Origin: Aliivibrio sp.
Lineage (GTDB): Bacteria > Pseudomonadota > Gammaproteobacteria > Enterobacterales > Vibrionaceae
Assembly (NCBI GenBank): GCA_016764915.1
Contig: JAESQY010000069.1
Span: forward strand, 1-64,000
DNA: 64,000 bases
Direction of reading: 5' to 3'
Shown: in pieces, positions 15,353-25,541 of the stretch
Position numbering within the stretch: position 1 is the stretch's first letter
How the letters are laid out: each line of letters starts with the position of its first letter
The notes under the pieces: generated by a model
What the model was told of the DNA's origin: nothing
What the model saw: the letters and a program-made list of their open reading frames with translations, nothing else
Databases searched by the model: none
Position numbers and translations under genes: made by a program

Positions 15353-17731
15353 ATGTTAGACAATCCATCTAAAAGTGCAGTCAGTAAAGCGTCGAACCAG
15401 TTAATGGCCGACAAATTGATAGAGCTTCTCGCCACGGGAGACGAAGCACAGCGTTGTTATGCCGCAAGAGCGATTGGAATGGGAAAAGTAACAGATGCGC
15501 AGTCACAACTGAGTGAGTGTTTGTATCATCAAGACCCGGATGTGGTGGTTGATAGTGCCGATGCATTAACGGCCATTGGTGGTGGTAATTATGCCTCTTT
15601 GTGCGACGTTGCCAAGCACCACCCTGAAAGTGATGCGCGTATCTCAGCGATGACGGCAATTGCGCAGCAGCATATCCAACACTGTGACTCTCCTAACCAT
15701 ATTGACGCATTAACCACGCTGCAAGGCATTGCGTTAGGTCGACAAAATGAAGATACATGGGGGATGAGCTCAGACTGGGATGATTGGTGGGATCTGCAAC
15801 TTGCCGCCGTTAAATTACTGTCTAACTATGCTATTGAATCTAACCTTGTGCTGTTTAATGAACTATTAACTCTTGATCCTGAGCCTGCACTAGAATCGGC
15901 GCTGTATAATGGCATCGTTATAATATCTGCTAGCCAAATTATCGATCAATTATCCAATGCCCCACTGATGAAAAAACGTCGATTGGCTCGTGCATTAACT
16001 CATTCCAATGACTCACTTGCGACGGTGTTTTTGTTTAAACTGCTGCGCGAAGAGGATGATGAGTTGGTGAGTATTGCAATTAAAGCATTGTGTGACAGCA
16101 AGGCAACCCAATACCAATGGGATATTATTCGCTGTCTAAAAATTCCCTCTTCTTTAGTACAAAAAACGGTGATCACTGAGATTGAAAAACTGGGCGCTTT
16201 AAATCAACTTGATCTTGATCGAGTGATGAATTTCGCTCAACAAGCCGATAAGGGGGCTCTGCCGGCTCTATTTGAACTAATACAATCACATAAAGACCCA
16301 ATTAATGATGAGCAACACGCATGGCTTAACGAGATGTTATTAAGTGATGATGAACAGGTTGTGCTGGCGATTGCTGAAATGCTCATCATCAAACTGGACA
16401 GCAGCAAAGAGTCACAACAGCAGCTACTGGCATCGACCATGAATCGTTGCTTTGAACTTGCTCAGAACCGGACTCTTTCATTAGAATTACAAACCGCTTT
16501 TATCCGTACCTTGGCCAAGATAGATTGCAATCAGTTTGAGTTGGATACTGAACCTTATCAACTGACTTTAATTGAAATGATCAATGACGATCACGCAGGC
16601 ATCACCATTCAACAGGCGTTGATAGAAGTGATGGTTCAGGACACTTCAAGCGTAGCTCAAAAGTGGGTACGTGATTTGTTGTTTGGTATTGATGAACAAT
16701 CTGACATTATTTCTACCACTAATATTGATCAGGACAACAGTGCTAGTGAGAAAAGTAGTCATGCTGTGGTTGAGACAAAAGCTGAATCTGATTCCACGTT
16801 AGAACAACTACTGGAGCAACATGATAGCGCACTACCGACTATTGAAGAGGACGAACAACCACTTCATAATGCCAATACGTCAACGCTAGCCGCTATTCAA
16901 AAAAGCAATGTGGTCTCGATGCTTCATGCAGAACAGGCCAAACCCGAGAAACCGATTGTTGAAATGATTGACGAGTTGGATCCTGAATACATTGAATATA
17001 GCCAAATCGTCAAAGCACACTTTAATACCTCAGATAACTTGCAACTCAATCGACGCAAAATTGCCAAGATACCGCAATCGACACAAAGAGTGCTAGTGAT
17101 TCGCTCTCTGGGTTTGGTGCCACGATTAGCAAGTGTAGAGTTATTAATAGAAACTCTGCTAGGGGCAACTGCTGCTGAGCAGGCCGAAATTCTGATTGCA
17201 CTGAGCCATATTGCAAAAAACAAGCGTATTCCTGAAATAAGAAATGCCATTGGTTCGGCAGGTAACGCCATGCATCTTGGCGATCCAATCACCAAGCAAG
17301 CGGCAACCAAACTGTTGGCTTATCTCCCTCTGAATAAAGCGTTACCGCTGTTGATGATTGGAATTAATGACAGTGATGAACATGTCCGTTGCACCAGTTT
17401 AATGGCATTAAAGCATCAGATTGAGCATAAGAAAGTGCCCGCATCTGCACTCTCTTCAACCATCGCGAGTTTGATCCACCGCTTTGATGACAGTGCTGGT
17501 GGCGTCAGACGACTGTCATTGCAAATCGTATCAATCATTGCGGATGACGATGCGTTAGAAGCTTTAATTGAGTTGGCTATCTCTGATGAAGAGGCCAACG
17601 CCATTGCCGCCACGTCGTTATACAATAAGCGTGATCAAGTACTTCCATTGTTAGCTCAAAAAGTCATCTCATTAGAGGATCAGAAACAACCTTTATGCAT
17701 TCAACTAGCAGGTCGATTGTTGGCCAGTTGA
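15353..17731 (+). CDS. Large HEAT-repeat protein divergent from the idr-type operon
   Basis: This 792-residue protein has no signal peptide or membrane span. It is built of repeated helical pairs with the HEAT/PBS-lyase character, for example RCYAARAIGMGKVTDAQSQL, DVVVDSADALTAIG, and near the end HVRCTSLMALKHQIEH and GGVRRLSLQIVSIIADDDAL. A charged, low-complexity segment (about 465-545) separates an N-terminal and a C-terminal repeat block. HEAT arrays are scaffolds, and no catalytic motif is seen. Its position, divergent from the oxidoreductase operon with a matching sigma-54 promoter candidate, suggests a role in assembly or signalling for that enzyme. That is inference. A strong terminator separates it from the kinase gene. 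Confidence 0.8.
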   Translation: MLDNPSKSAVSKASNQLMADKLIELLATGDEAQRCYAARAIGMGKVTDAQSQLSECLYHQDPDVVVDSADALTAIGGGNYASLCDVAKHHPESDARISAMTAIAQQHIQHCDSPNHIDALTTLQGIALGRQNEDTWGMSSDWDDWWDLQLAAVKLLSNYAIESNLVLFNELLTLDPEPALESALYNGIVIISASQIIDQLSNAPLMKKRRLARALTHSNDSLATVFLFKLLREEDDELVSIAIKALCDSKATQYQWDIIRCLKIPSSLVQKTVITEIEKLGALNQLDLDRVMNFAQQADKGALPALFELIQSHKDPINDEQHAWLNEMLLSDDEQVVLAIAEMLIIKLDSSKESQQQLLASTMNRCFELAQNRTLSLELQTAFIRTLAKIDCNQFELDTEPYQLTLIEMINDDHAGITIQQALIEVMVQDTSSVAQKWVRDLLFGIDEQSDIISTTNIDQDNSASEKSSHAVVETKAESDSTLEQLLEQHDSALPTIEEDEQPLHNANTSTLAAIQKSNVVSMLHAEQAKPEKPIVEMIDELDPEYIEYSQIVKAHFNTSDNLQLNRRKIAKIPQSTQRVLVIRSLGLVPRLASVELLIETLLGATAAEQAEILIALSHIAKNKRIPEIRNAIGSAGNAMHLGDPITKQAATKLLAYLPLNKALPLLMIGINDSDEHVRCTSLMALKHQIEHKKVPASALSSTIASLIHRFDDSAGGVRRLSLQIVSIIADDDALEALIELAISDEEANAIAATSLYNKRDQVLPLLAQKVISLEDQKQPLCIQLAGRLLAS

Positions 17732-17759
17732 TTTAAGCATGGCTCTAGCTCTTACTTTT

Positions 17760-17792
17760 AGTGCCACTGACTTTTTGTTTGTGGCACTTTTT
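17760..17792 (+). terminator. Terminator after the HEAT-repeat gene
   Basis: AGTGCCAC (17760-17767) pairs with GTGGCACT (17781-17788) around a T-rich 13-nt loop and runs into TTTTT. It implies that the kinase/regulator pair has its own promoter or depends on read-through. Confidence 0.8.
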
Positions 17793-17846
17793 CGTATCTT
17801 ATCCTATCTAGTTTATTGTCAAATGCTATCTATGGGGAGTCACTGA

Positions 17847-20387
17847 ATGGACGCAATACTCGATGCACCTCAAGACAGCAATAAATCCGCCTTCATTTCT
17901 AAGCTGTTCTATTGGTTATTACCGACGTGGTTAACGTTAGCCATTGTCATGTGTGTTCATTATTTTGTTAGCATTGAGAGCCAGCAAGAGTTCGCTTTGC
18001 ATAATGAACGAGTCATCGTTGAGCTCATGGAAGAGTTGTTAGGTGACAGTCTGAGTAATATCTCTTCAGATGCAAAAACGTTGTCCTATATGACGGGGAT
18101 TTTTTTAAGCAGCAGTAGCCAATTTACCAAATCTCATCTGGTGAATTATTTTGCTGAATTAAGTGCTAATAAGCCAAGTTATGACCAAATCCGTTATATT
18201 AATATCGACGGTGATGAAGTAGTCAGGGTAAATAACAATAACGGCGATATTAAGGTTGTTGATAAGCAGCGGTTACAAAATAAATCAAAACGCTACTATT
18301 TTCAGCGTAGTAATATCTTAGCGCTGGGGGATGTCTATATTTCTCCAATGGACTTAAATGTTGAAGATGGAACGATTGAGCAACCTTTCAACCCTACTAT
18401 CCGAGTGGCCTCCCCTGTTTTTGATTCATTAGGAAAACGAATTGGTATTATTGTCTTAAATTATAAAGCCAGTGTAATCATCAACAAAATGCTTACCGTG
18501 TCACCCAGCTTTATGAAACACCTTTATCTGATCAGTCCGGAAGGTGATGCCATTATTCAGCCATCGGAAAAATCAGATGGCCCCTTTATTTTTAATACCA
18601 ATAACTCTCTCAACAGAATTGATAATCAGTTGGTTACTCAAATACAGCAACAGAAAAGTGGTCAATTGCTGTTCGAACAAGACTTTTATACTTTTTCAAT
18701 GATTGATGCCAAAGCAACGGGAGGCTGGACCATTATTTCAGTCTTCCCTAAGCAGAGGTTAAATTTAGCGCGCTCTGGTTTTAGTGACCAATATCTGTCT
18801 CTCTATCTACTGGCTGCCTTATGTCTGAGTCTGCTCGTTTCTCTACTCAGTTATCACCAACATCAAAATTATTTGTTGAATCGAAAGCAACGTTATGAAA
18901 AGCAGTTTAGACAGACATTAGAGAACATACAATTGGCGGCAATTACGGTAAAAGCAGATGGAACCGTTAGCTTTTGTAACCACTTTTTCCTTGAAATGAC
19001 GGGTTATGACAAACATGAAGTCATTGGTAAACGCTGGGTTGAGATGTTCATCCCGACTTCTTTACAGGTTGATGCTGCTACGGCATTGGCCAATGCGTTG
19101 AAACATGGCCATGACAGTGCACATACCGAAGAGGTTGTTCAGCACAAAAATGGAGAAGTACAACTTGTCTCTTGGACCTCAACGTTTTCTAAGAGTGATT
19201 CAGGTGAAGCAAAATCGGTGACTTTTATTGGTGAAAATGTCACTGAAAAAAAAGCCACTCAAGATCATTTGCAGCAGCTAAGCCACACGGTTGAGCAGAG
19301 TCAAAATTCAGTCATGATCACCAATTTACGTGGCGAAATCGTCTATGTAAACCCTGCGTTTTGTGAATTAACCCAATATTCAAAAGAGGAAGTGATTGGG
19401 GAAAAACCGCAATTTCTTCAATCTGGTGAGATGGAACAGAGCAGCTATAAAGTCTTATGGGAGCGGATCTCTAGTGGTAATGCTTGGCGTGGAGAGTTTC
19501 ACAATCGTAAAAAGAACGGTGAGCTGTTTTGGGAGCGAGCCAGCATCTCTCCGGTGAAGGATGTTTCAGGTGAGTTACTCTACTTTATTGCGGTAAAACA
19601 AGATATTACTGAGGAAAAAAGGCTAGCCGCTCAAGTGGAAAGCGAGCGAAATGAGAAGATTAAGCATGAAAAACTCGCAGCTGTTGGCAATGTGGTCAAT
19701 ATGATTGCTCATGATTTGAGAAACCCTCTGAGCTCAGTGAAAATGGCACTACAGATATTCTCTAGAAAAGAGAAAGATGAGCTGTTTGATATCTCTTTAG
19801 AGCAGGTTAAGTACATGGAAGATATACTTGAAGAGTTGATGGCCTACTCTAGACCGGATCAATTCAAACCTGAATGGACAGATCTTAATAAGCTGATTCA
19901 ATTAGTCATTAATAGTCAACAACGTTTAGCGGCTGAAAAACAGGTACTGCTCAATTTTTCCTTTATTGCTAATCTACCTACCCTGTATGCGGATCCGGTC
20001 AAATTACGTCAAGCTTTGCAAAATGTCGTGGTGAATGCCATACAAGCGGCATCTCTATCAATGGAATCTAACCCACAAGTGGATGTGTCTACCAATATGT
20101 TGATCACAGAATCAGGCTCACGATTTTCAATTGAGATAAAGAATAACGGACAATCTGTTGATCCTTGTTTGGCGGATAAAGTATTTGAACCCTTTTTTAC
20201 CACCAGAGCAAAAGGAACGGGCTTAGGATTGGCAATTGTAAAACGAATCATTGAAAATCATCACGGCAGTATACGACTCATTCCATGGATTGAATCATTT
20301 ACTGATCAGGCAAGCGGTACTATTGCCACCATTGAACTGCCCTTGAACTCATTGATTGATTCAGCGAGGGATGTCGTTAATGGATAA
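17847..20387 (+). CDS. Membrane sensor histidine kinase (periplasmic sensor, two PAS domains)
   Basis: The protein has 846 residues. Membrane spans at about 20-41 and 316-336 enclose a periplasmic domain of some 270 residues resembling a double Cache sensor (YINIDGDEVVRVN, YISP, ASPVFD, GIIVLNY). Two cytoplasmic PAS domains follow (about 355-468 and 478-590). Then come the dimerisation/phospho-acceptor helix with H622 in MIAHDLRNPLSS and an HATPase domain with the GTGLGLAIVKRI G-box. It should phosphorylate the sigma-54 activator whose gene overlaps its 3' end by eight bases. The signal is unknown. A ligand linked to iodate or redox state is possible from context only. Confidence 0.88.
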   Translation: MDAILDAPQDSNKSAFISKLFYWLLPTWLTLAIVMCVHYFVSIESQQEFALHNERVIVELMEELLGDSLSNISSDAKTLSYMTGIFLSSSSQFTKSHLVNYFAELSANKPSYDQIRYINIDGDEVVRVNNNNGDIKVVDKQRLQNKSKRYYFQRSNILALGDVYISPMDLNVEDGTIEQPFNPTIRVASPVFDSLGKRIGIIVLNYKASVIINKMLTVSPSFMKHLYLISPEGDAIIQPSEKSDGPFIFNTNNSLNRIDNQLVTQIQQQKSGQLLFEQDFYTFSMIDAKATGGWTIISVFPKQRLNLARSGFSDQYLSLYLLAALCLSLLVSLLSYHQHQNYLLNRKQRYEKQFRQTLENIQLAAITVKADGTVSFCNHFFLEMTGYDKHEVIGKRWVEMFIPTSLQVDAATALANALKHGHDSAHTEEVVQHKNGEVQLVSWTSTFSKSDSGEAKSVTFIGENVTEKKATQDHLQQLSHTVEQSQNSVMITNLRGEIVYVNPAFCELTQYSKEEVIGEKPQFLQSGEMEQSSYKVLWERISSGNAWRGEFHNRKKNGELFWERASISPVKDVSGELLYFIAVKQDITEEKRLAAQVESERNEKIKHEKLAAVGNVVNMIAHDLRNPLSSVKMALQIFSRKEKDELFDISLEQVKYMEDILEELMAYSRPDQFKPEWTDLNKLIQLVINSQQRLAAEKQVLLNFSFIANLPTLYADPVKLRQALQNVVVNAIQAASLSMESNPQVDVSTNMLITESGSRFSIEIKNNGQSVDPCLADKVFEPFFTTRAKGTGLGLAIVKRIIENHHGSIRLIPWIESFTDQASGTIATIELPLNSLIDSARDVVNG

Positions 20388-21711
20388 ATTACTGATCGTT
20401 GATGATGACAAGGGGATTTGCAGAACGTTACAGCTGCATTTTGAATCACTGGATCATCAAGTTAAAACCGCACACTGTGTGGATGATGGCTTGGTTATTT
20501 GCCAACAGTTTGAACCGAATATCATTATCTTAGATATTCGTATGGATGGAAAATCAGGCTTAGAAGGCATTCCCGAGTTTAAAGCTCTCTGTCCAAACAC
20601 AAAAATTATTATGATCACCGCTTTTCATGATATGGAAAGTACTATCGAAGCGATGCAACAAGGGGCGGATGAGTACATTCATAAACCCATCGATCTCGAT
20701 GAGCTAGACGCTGCTGTTATAGCGGCGAAAAATATTAGCATTAATGACAATGATGCAGTGGTTATCCCGACCAGTGTTGGGCACTCTATTGTGGGCTCAT
20801 CGCATGCAATGAAAGAGATCTTTAAAACCATTGGTAAAGTGGCGTTAACGAATGCGTCTGTAATGATTACAGGTGAGTCAGGAACGGGTAAAGAGATGAT
20901 TGCTCAAGCGATTCATAATGCGGGTAGAGGCCAAACCGCGCCGTTTGTTGCGATTAACTGTGCGGCTTTGGTTGAAACGTTGCTTGAGTCAGAGATGTTT
21001 GGGCATAAAAAAGGCTCATTCACTGGTGCCTTCGCGGATCAAACGGGTAAGTTTGAGCTAGCGAGAACTGGCACACTATTTTTAGATGAAGTTGGTGAGT
21101 TGGCCATGCCAATACAAGCAAAATTATTGCGTGTCTTGCAAGAAAAAGAGTTTATGCCTATTGGCAGTAAACAGACCATAAAAACCGATACACGTATTAT
21201 CTGTGCCACTCACCTTGATTTTGAGCAAGCAATCAAACAGAAAGAGTTTCGTGAAGATCTCTTCTATCGGCTTCAAGTTATTAGAATACACATTCCACCA
21301 CTTAGAGACAGAAAAGAAGATCTCAAGGCGTTGATCCCCACTTTGCTGGCAAGAACCAATAGAGAGTTAGGCACCAAAGTGAAAAAAGTGTCTAAAGAGG
21401 CGATGTCACTGCTGTTTGAGTATCATTGGCCTGGAAATGTTAGGGAGCTTGAGAACGTATTAACGAAAGCTGTCGCGTTATGTTATGGCACAATCTTAAC
21501 CCCAGATCTGTTTACCGAGCTGGTGGTTGATACTGATAGAGCCTTGCCGAAGCACGATGTCACTATCGCAGACGTGAGCCTGGAATTGATGGAATTTAAC
21601 TATGTTAAAGAGGTTCTTAATCGTGTAGATGGTCATAAAGGAAAAGCGTGTGATATTTTAAAAATAAGTCGACCAAGATTACAACGGATACTAGAGAAAA
21701 CGCCAGTTTAA
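20380..21711 (+). CDS. NtrC-family sigma-54-dependent response regulator
   Basis: The start at 20380 (AGGGA upstream; product begins MDKLLIVDDD) gives 443 residues. The receiver domain has the phospho-acceptor D52 in IIILDIRMDG. The central AAA+ domain has Walker A GESGTGKE, the sigma-54 contact loop GSFTGA, Walker B LFLDEVGEL and the arginine-finger region. The C-terminal Fis-type helix-turn-helix ends KGKACDILKISRPRLQRIL. It should activate sigma-54 promoters after phosphorylation by the adjacent kinase. Its likely targets are the two sigma-54 promoter candidates between the peroxidase and HEAT genes (inference). Arsenite oxidase loci use an analogous pair (AioSR). Confidence 0.92.
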   Translation: MDKLLIVDDDKGICRTLQLHFESLDHQVKTAHCVDDGLVICQQFEPNIIILDIRMDGKSGLEGIPEFKALCPNTKIIMITAFHDMESTIEAMQQGADEYIHKPIDLDELDAAVIAAKNISINDNDAVVIPTSVGHSIVGSSHAMKEIFKTIGKVALTNASVMITGESGTGKEMIAQAIHNAGRGQTAPFVAINCAALVETLLESEMFGHKKGSFTGAFADQTGKFELARTGTLFLDEVGELAMPIQAKLLRVLQEKEFMPIGSKQTIKTDTRIICATHLDFEQAIKQKEFREDLFYRLQVIRIHIPPLRDRKEDLKALIPTLLARTNRELGTKVKKVSKEAMSLLFEYHWPGNVRELENVLTKAVALCYGTILTPDLFTELVVDTDRALPKHDVTIADVSLELMEFNYVKEVLNRVDGHKGKACDILKISRPRLQRILEKTPV

Positions 21712-21728
21712 TGATTCGCCTCAATAAA

Positions 21729-21747
21729 GATGAGAATAACTCTCATT
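21729..21747. promoter_or_regulatory. Candidate Fur box upstream of the metal importer
   Basis: GATGAGAATAACTCTCATT matches the vibrio Fur pattern AATGANAATNATTNTCATT at 14 of 16 defined positions, with the arms TGAGA/TCTCA. It lies about 60 bases before the binding-protein gene. A weak terminator for the regulator gene is an alternative, but there is no good T tract. Confidence 0.6.
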
Positions 21748-21808
21748 TGTATTGAGTTGTTATATCTTTCCTGATAGAGTTGCTTTAATAACTTTTCAGG
21801 ATGATAAA

Positions 21809-22705
21809 ATGAACCATAAAATCCGCAACTTAGCCGTTTATATCGCGCTGGTTTTTTGCAGCTTTTCGGCAAGCTCACAGCAAGATGGGAAATTTAAAGT
21901 TGTCACTACTTTTACTATTATTGCCGATATGGCCAGCAATGTTGCGGGTGATGCGGCGATTGTAGAGTCTATTACCAAACCTAACGCTGAAATTCATAAT
22001 TACCAACCTACTCCTCGAGATATTTTACGCGCACATAATGCCGATCTTGTCCTCTATAATGGGATGAATCTAGAGCTGTGGTTTGCTAAATTTTTTATTC
22101 ACTTTAAGGCTATTCCTAGCGTAGTGATATCGAAAAATGTCACCCCTATTGGCATTACTCAAGGGCCATATAGTGGTAAACCCAATCCACACGCTTGGAT
22201 GTCACCGAATGATGCATTAATCTATGTCAATAATATTCGTGATGCTTTGATCAAGTATGACCCTCAACATGAAAGTACGTATCGAGCTAATGCGGATGAT
22301 TACGCCAAGAAAATTACAGCCACTGTTGAGCCATTTAGAAACAAACTTAAAAACTTACCTGCAGATAAACGTTGGCTAGTGACCAGTGAAGGTGCATTTA
22401 GCTATCTCGCCCGAGATTTTGGATTGAAAGAACTCTATTTGTGGCCAATCAATGCTGACTCTCAAGGGACGCCACAACAGGTTCGGCACGTTATTGACCA
22501 GGTAAGATCGAACAATATAAGCGTTGTATTCAGTGAAAGCACAATTTCGGCTAACCCAGCCAAACAGGTGGCAAGGGAAACGGATGCAAATTACGGCGGT
22601 GTGCTCTATGTCGATTCATTAAGTAATGAACATGGATTGGTTCCTACCTACTTAGATCTGTTGCGTGTCACGTTAACCACAATCACGACGGGAGTTTCAC
22701 AATGA
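21809..22705 (+). CDS. sitA: Periplasmic Mn/Fe/Zn-binding protein of an ABC importer (SitA/YfeA type)
   Basis: Starting at 21809 (AGGA upstream) the product is about 298 residues, with a signal peptide ending near FSASSQ. It is a cluster A-I (TroA-like) solute-binding protein. Metal ligands can be placed in [13 protein letters not shown] (His) and NPHAWMSP (His), with a Glu in [13 protein letters not shown]. There is no His-rich loop of the ZnuA type, which favours manganese or ferrous iron over zinc. It is the first gene of a four-gene transporter operon; its stop overlaps the ATPase start by four bases. A Fur box candidate lies upstream. Confidence 0.85.
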   Translation: MNHKIRNLAVYIALVFCSFSASSQQDGKFKVVTTFTIIADMASNVAGDAAIVESITKPNAEIHNYQPTPRDILRAHNADLVLYNGMNLELWFAKFFIHFKAIPSVVISKNVTPIGITQGPYSGKPNPHAWMSPNDALIYVNNIRDALIKYDPQHESTYRANADDYAKKITATVEPFRNKLKNLPADKRWLVTSEGAFSYLARDFGLKELYLWPINADSQGTPQQVRHVIDQVRSNNISVVFSESTISANPAKQVARETDANYGGVLYVDSLSNEHGLVPTYLDLLRVTLTTITTGVSQ

Positions 22706-23574
22706 ATAATTCTGTTGGTTTAGAAGTTAATGACATCACAGTGACTTATAGAAATGGACACACCGCTTTACACAATGCGAGTTTCATACTTCCCAAAGGT
22801 GCGATTACTGCTTTAGTCGGTATTAATGGTAGTGGTAAATCAACGCTGTTCAAATCCATTATGGGGTTTGTTCGCCTCAGCCATGGATCGGTTAAAATAT
22901 TGGGTCTTCCTGTTAAAAGCGCACTCAAGAATAACTTAGTCGCTTATGTGCCGCAAAGTGAAGAGATTGATTGGAACTTTCCAGTATTAGTTGAAGATGT
23001 CGTCATGATGGGCCGCTACGGTCATATGGGTCTATTGCGCCGTCCAAAAAAACAAGACCATATGGAAGTGAAACAAGCGCTTAGCAGAGTGAATATGTCT
23101 GATTATAGCCATAGACAAATTGGTGAGCTTTCAGGTGGCCAAAAGAAACGGGTGTTCCTAGCTAGGGCGCTGGCTCAAAAAAGTGAAGTTATCTTATTGG
23201 ATGAACCTTTTACCGGTGTTGATGTGCAAACTGAAGATCAGATAATGGACCTGCTGCGAGAATTACGTTCTGAAGGGAAAGTGATACTGGTATCGACTCA
23301 CAATCTAGGAAGCGTACCTGAATTTTGTGATAGAACGGTACTCATTAACAAAACGGTACTTGCTGCTGGAAAAACCTCTGAAGTATTTACACAGGAAAAT
23401 CTACAAAAAGCATTTGGTGGAGTGCTACGTCACTTTATTTTATCAGGTAACGATCTGCACAAAGATGAAGACAGTCGACAAGTGACCGTTTTATCCGATC
23501 ATGAGCGTCCTGTTGTATTGTATGGTGAAAATAACCAACAATCGGTCCCGCCACTTACTCAGAAGATGCAGTGA
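22702..23574 (+). CDS. sitB: ABC transporter ATPase for Mn/Fe (SitB/YfeB type)
   Basis: This 290-residue ATP-binding subunit has Walker [11 protein letters not shown]-loop [13 protein letters not shown], signature [17 protein letters not shown], Walker [13 protein letters not shown] and the switch His in VSTHNLG. The segment after the Q-loop ([19 protein letters not shown]) is characteristic of the metal-chelate SitB/YfeB/MntB branch. It energises import through the two permeases encoded just downstream. The C terminus extends about 40 residues past the core domain. Confidence 0.9.
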   Translation: MNNSVGLEVNDITVTYRNGHTALHNASFILPKGAITALVGINGSGKSTLFKSIMGFVRLSHGSVKILGLPVKSALKNNLVAYVPQSEEIDWNFPVLVEDVVMMGRYGHMGLLRRPKKQDHMEVKQALSRVNMSDYSHRQIGELSGGQKKRVFLARALAQKSEVILLDEPFTGVDVQTEDQIMDLLRELRSEGKVILVSTHNLGSVPEFCDRTVLINKTVLAAGKTSEVFTQENLQKAFGGVLRHFILSGNDLHKDEDSRQVTVLSDHERPVVLYGENNQQSVPPLTQKMQ

Positions 23575-23586
23575 TGAGGAGCCATT

Positions 23587-24477
23587 ATGAATAGTTTATT
23601 AACCCCTTTTGAATATGAATACATGGCCAATGCGATATTGGTCAGTGGATTAGTTGGCGGAGTCTGTGCCTTCTTATCCGCTTATTTGATGCTAAAAGGT
23701 TGGTCTTTGATTGGAGATGCTCTACCGCACTCTATCGTACCCGGTGTCGCCGGTGCCTATATGTTAGGAATTCCTTTTTCAGTGGGTGCATTTTTATCTG
23801 GAGGATTAGCCGCTTCAACCATGCTTTTTCTCAGCCAGCGAACCAAGCTCAAGGAAGATGCCATTATTGGACTCATCTTTACCTCTTTTTTCGGTCTTGG
23901 TCTATTTATGGTGTCGATTTCCCCCACCTCGGTAAACATTCAAACCATTGTTTTGGGAAATATTTTGGCAATATCTCCTGCTGATACCAAGCAGTTATTA
24001 TGGATTTGTGGGATTTCATTTGCAGTACTGTTTTTTACTTGGGAAGATCTGATGGTGGTCTTTTTTGATGAGAATCATGCGAGAACGGTTGGCATCAATC
24101 CAGAGCGGATGAAGATTGTGTTTTTTGCTCTGCTGAGTGCTTGTACTGTGGCGGCAATGCAGACTGTCGGGGCCTTTTTAGTCATTGCAATGGTGGTGAC
24201 TCCGGGGGCAACCGCGTATTTAATCAGTGATCGATTTCCAACAGTGATCGCCATTAGTGTCGCTATTGGCACCTTAACAAGTTCCGTTGGCGCCTATTTA
24301 AGCTTTTTTGTTGATGGTGCAACGGGGGGGATCATAGTGGTTTTACAAACCGTGATTTTTCTATTGGTATTCTTAATGGCACCAAAGTATGGGTATTTGG
24401 CTCAACGCCGCGCCGTCAATCCCCACAAGAAAGAACAACTTGAAGAGGGAGAGCATCATGCACAATTTAATCAATGA
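23587..24477 (+). CDS. sitC: Metal ABC transporter permease (SitC/YfeC type)
   Basis: This 296-residue integral membrane protein of the ABC-3 family has about eight hydrophobic spans. The conserved GWSLIGDALPHSIVPGVAGAY near the N terminus and AVGINPERMK and VGAFLVIAMVVTPGATAYL further on are typical. A good ribosome binding site (GAGGAG) precedes the start, 12 bases after the ATPase stop. Its 3' end overlaps the second permease start by 20 bases. Having two different permeases is a mark of the Sit/Yfe group. Confidence 0.88.
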   Translation: MNSLLTPFEYEYMANAILVSGLVGGVCAFLSAYLMLKGWSLIGDALPHSIVPGVAGAYMLGIPFSVGAFLSGGLAASTMLFLSQRTKLKEDAIIGLIFTSFFGLGLFMVSISPTSVNIQTIVLGNILAISPADTKQLLWICGISFAVLFFTWEDLMVVFFDENHARTVGINPERMKIVFFALLSACTVAAMQTVGAFLVIAMVVTPGATAYLISDRFPTVIAISVAIGTLTSSVGAYLSFFVDGATGGIIVVLQTVIFLLVFLMAPKYGYLAQRRAVNPHKKEQLEEGEHHAQFNQ

Positions 24478-25297
24478 GTTAGTATTACCTTTTTCGTTTC
24501 CTTTTATGCAGTATGCTTTTTTAGTCCTGATATTGGTATCGTCAATGACTGCCCTATTGTCTTGTTTTCTAGTTTTAAAGGGGTGGTCTTTAATGGGGGA
24601 CGCGATATCACACTCGGTATTGCCGGGGGTTGTTATCGCCTACGTGTTAGCGATACCTTATGTTGTAGGTGCGTTTTTTGCGGGCATTGTGTGTGCTCTA
24701 GCGACCGGATTTTTAAAAGAGAACAGTAAAATAAAAGAAGACACGATCATGGGTGTTGTTTTCTCGGGCATGTTCGGTCTTGGTTTGTTGCTAATGACTA
24801 AAGTAGACTCTGGTGTACACCTTGATCATATCTTATACGGTAATGTATTGGGTGTCAGTATCTCAGACTTAGCCGAGACTGCTGTTATCACGGTCGCTGT
24901 ATTTTGTTTTATCATCTTCAAAGGCAAAGATCTGCTGGTATACATATTTGACGCTCAACATGCTCAGGCAATTGGTTTGCCTGTTCGGTTTTTGCATTAT
25001 GGTCTGCTGTGTCTGCTTTCTCTTGCCATTGTTGGCGCTTTAAAAGCGGTGGGTATGATTTTAGTGATAGCAATGCTCATCGCTCCAGGTTCGATAGCTT
25101 ACTTATTAACTCAAAGATTTTCCTACATGATCTACTACGCAGTGGTTATTTCGATTGGCTCAGCGTTTAGCGGTCTATATATCAGCTTTTATATTGATAG
25201 CGCGCCAGCACCAACGATTGTGCTGCTGTTGGCGCTCTGTTTTATCATTGTATTCAGTTACACCAGCTACAAGCAGCGCTGTTTAGAAACTATTTAA
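24458..25297 (+). CDS. sitD: Metal ABC transporter permease (SitD/YfeD type)
   Basis: The start at 24458 follows GAGGGAG and gives a product beginning MHNLINELVLPF of about 279 residues. The frame is open further upstream, but without a ribosome binding site. It is a paralogue of the preceding permease: GWSLMGDAISHSVLPGVVIAYVL and VGMILVIAMLIAPGSIAYLL correspond to the same segments. The two should form a heterodimeric channel. The gene converges on the zinc-ribbon gene, overlapping its 3' end by eight bases. Confidence 0.88.
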   Translation: MHNLINELVLPFSFPFMQYAFLVLILVSSMTALLSCFLVLKGWSLMGDAISHSVLPGVVIAYVLAIPYVVGAFFAGIVCALATGFLKENSKIKEDTIMGVVFSGMFGLGLLLMTKVDSGVHLDHILYGNVLGVSISDLAETAVITVAVFCFIIFKGKDLLVYIFDAQHAQAIGLPVRFLHYGLLCLLSLAIVGALKAVGMILVIAMLIAPGSIAYLLTQRFSYMIYYAVVISIGSAFSGLYISFYIDSAPAPTIVLLLALCFIIVFSYTSYKQRCLETI

Positions 25298-25541
25298 AAG
25301 TGACCTTGCCACCGATCATTTTAAAGGCGGGGGCACCTCTCACCAAAACATCTCTAGCAAAGGGTGTTGAACATTGAGGGCATTGGCAGTCAGTTGTGGT
25401 ATAGCTGACTGTTATCCTCTCTTTAAAACACTTAACCAATGCTCCTTTTCCCCCTTTGCGATACTTGAACAGTTGTGTTTTGCATTTTGCACAAAACACA
25501 TCAACGGTACGCGTCGGTCCCTTTTTATTTGGTTTTGCCAC
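25290..25541 (-). CDS. Small zinc-ribbon protein
   Basis: This 83-residue protein starts at GTG (25541). Two cysteine pairs, CAKC near residue 17 and CQCPQC near 53, should hold one zinc ion. Between them is a Lys-rich loop (FKYRKGGKGALVKCFKERI). Small zinc ribbons of this shape are common in vibrios and may bind RNA or protein, but no function is assigned. It overlaps the end of the permease gene on the other strand. Confidence 0.7.
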   Translation of the reverse strand: MAKPNKKGPTRTVDVFCAKCKTQLFKYRKGGKGALVKCFKERITVSYTTTDCQCPQCSTPFARDVLVRGAPAFKMIGGKVTFK

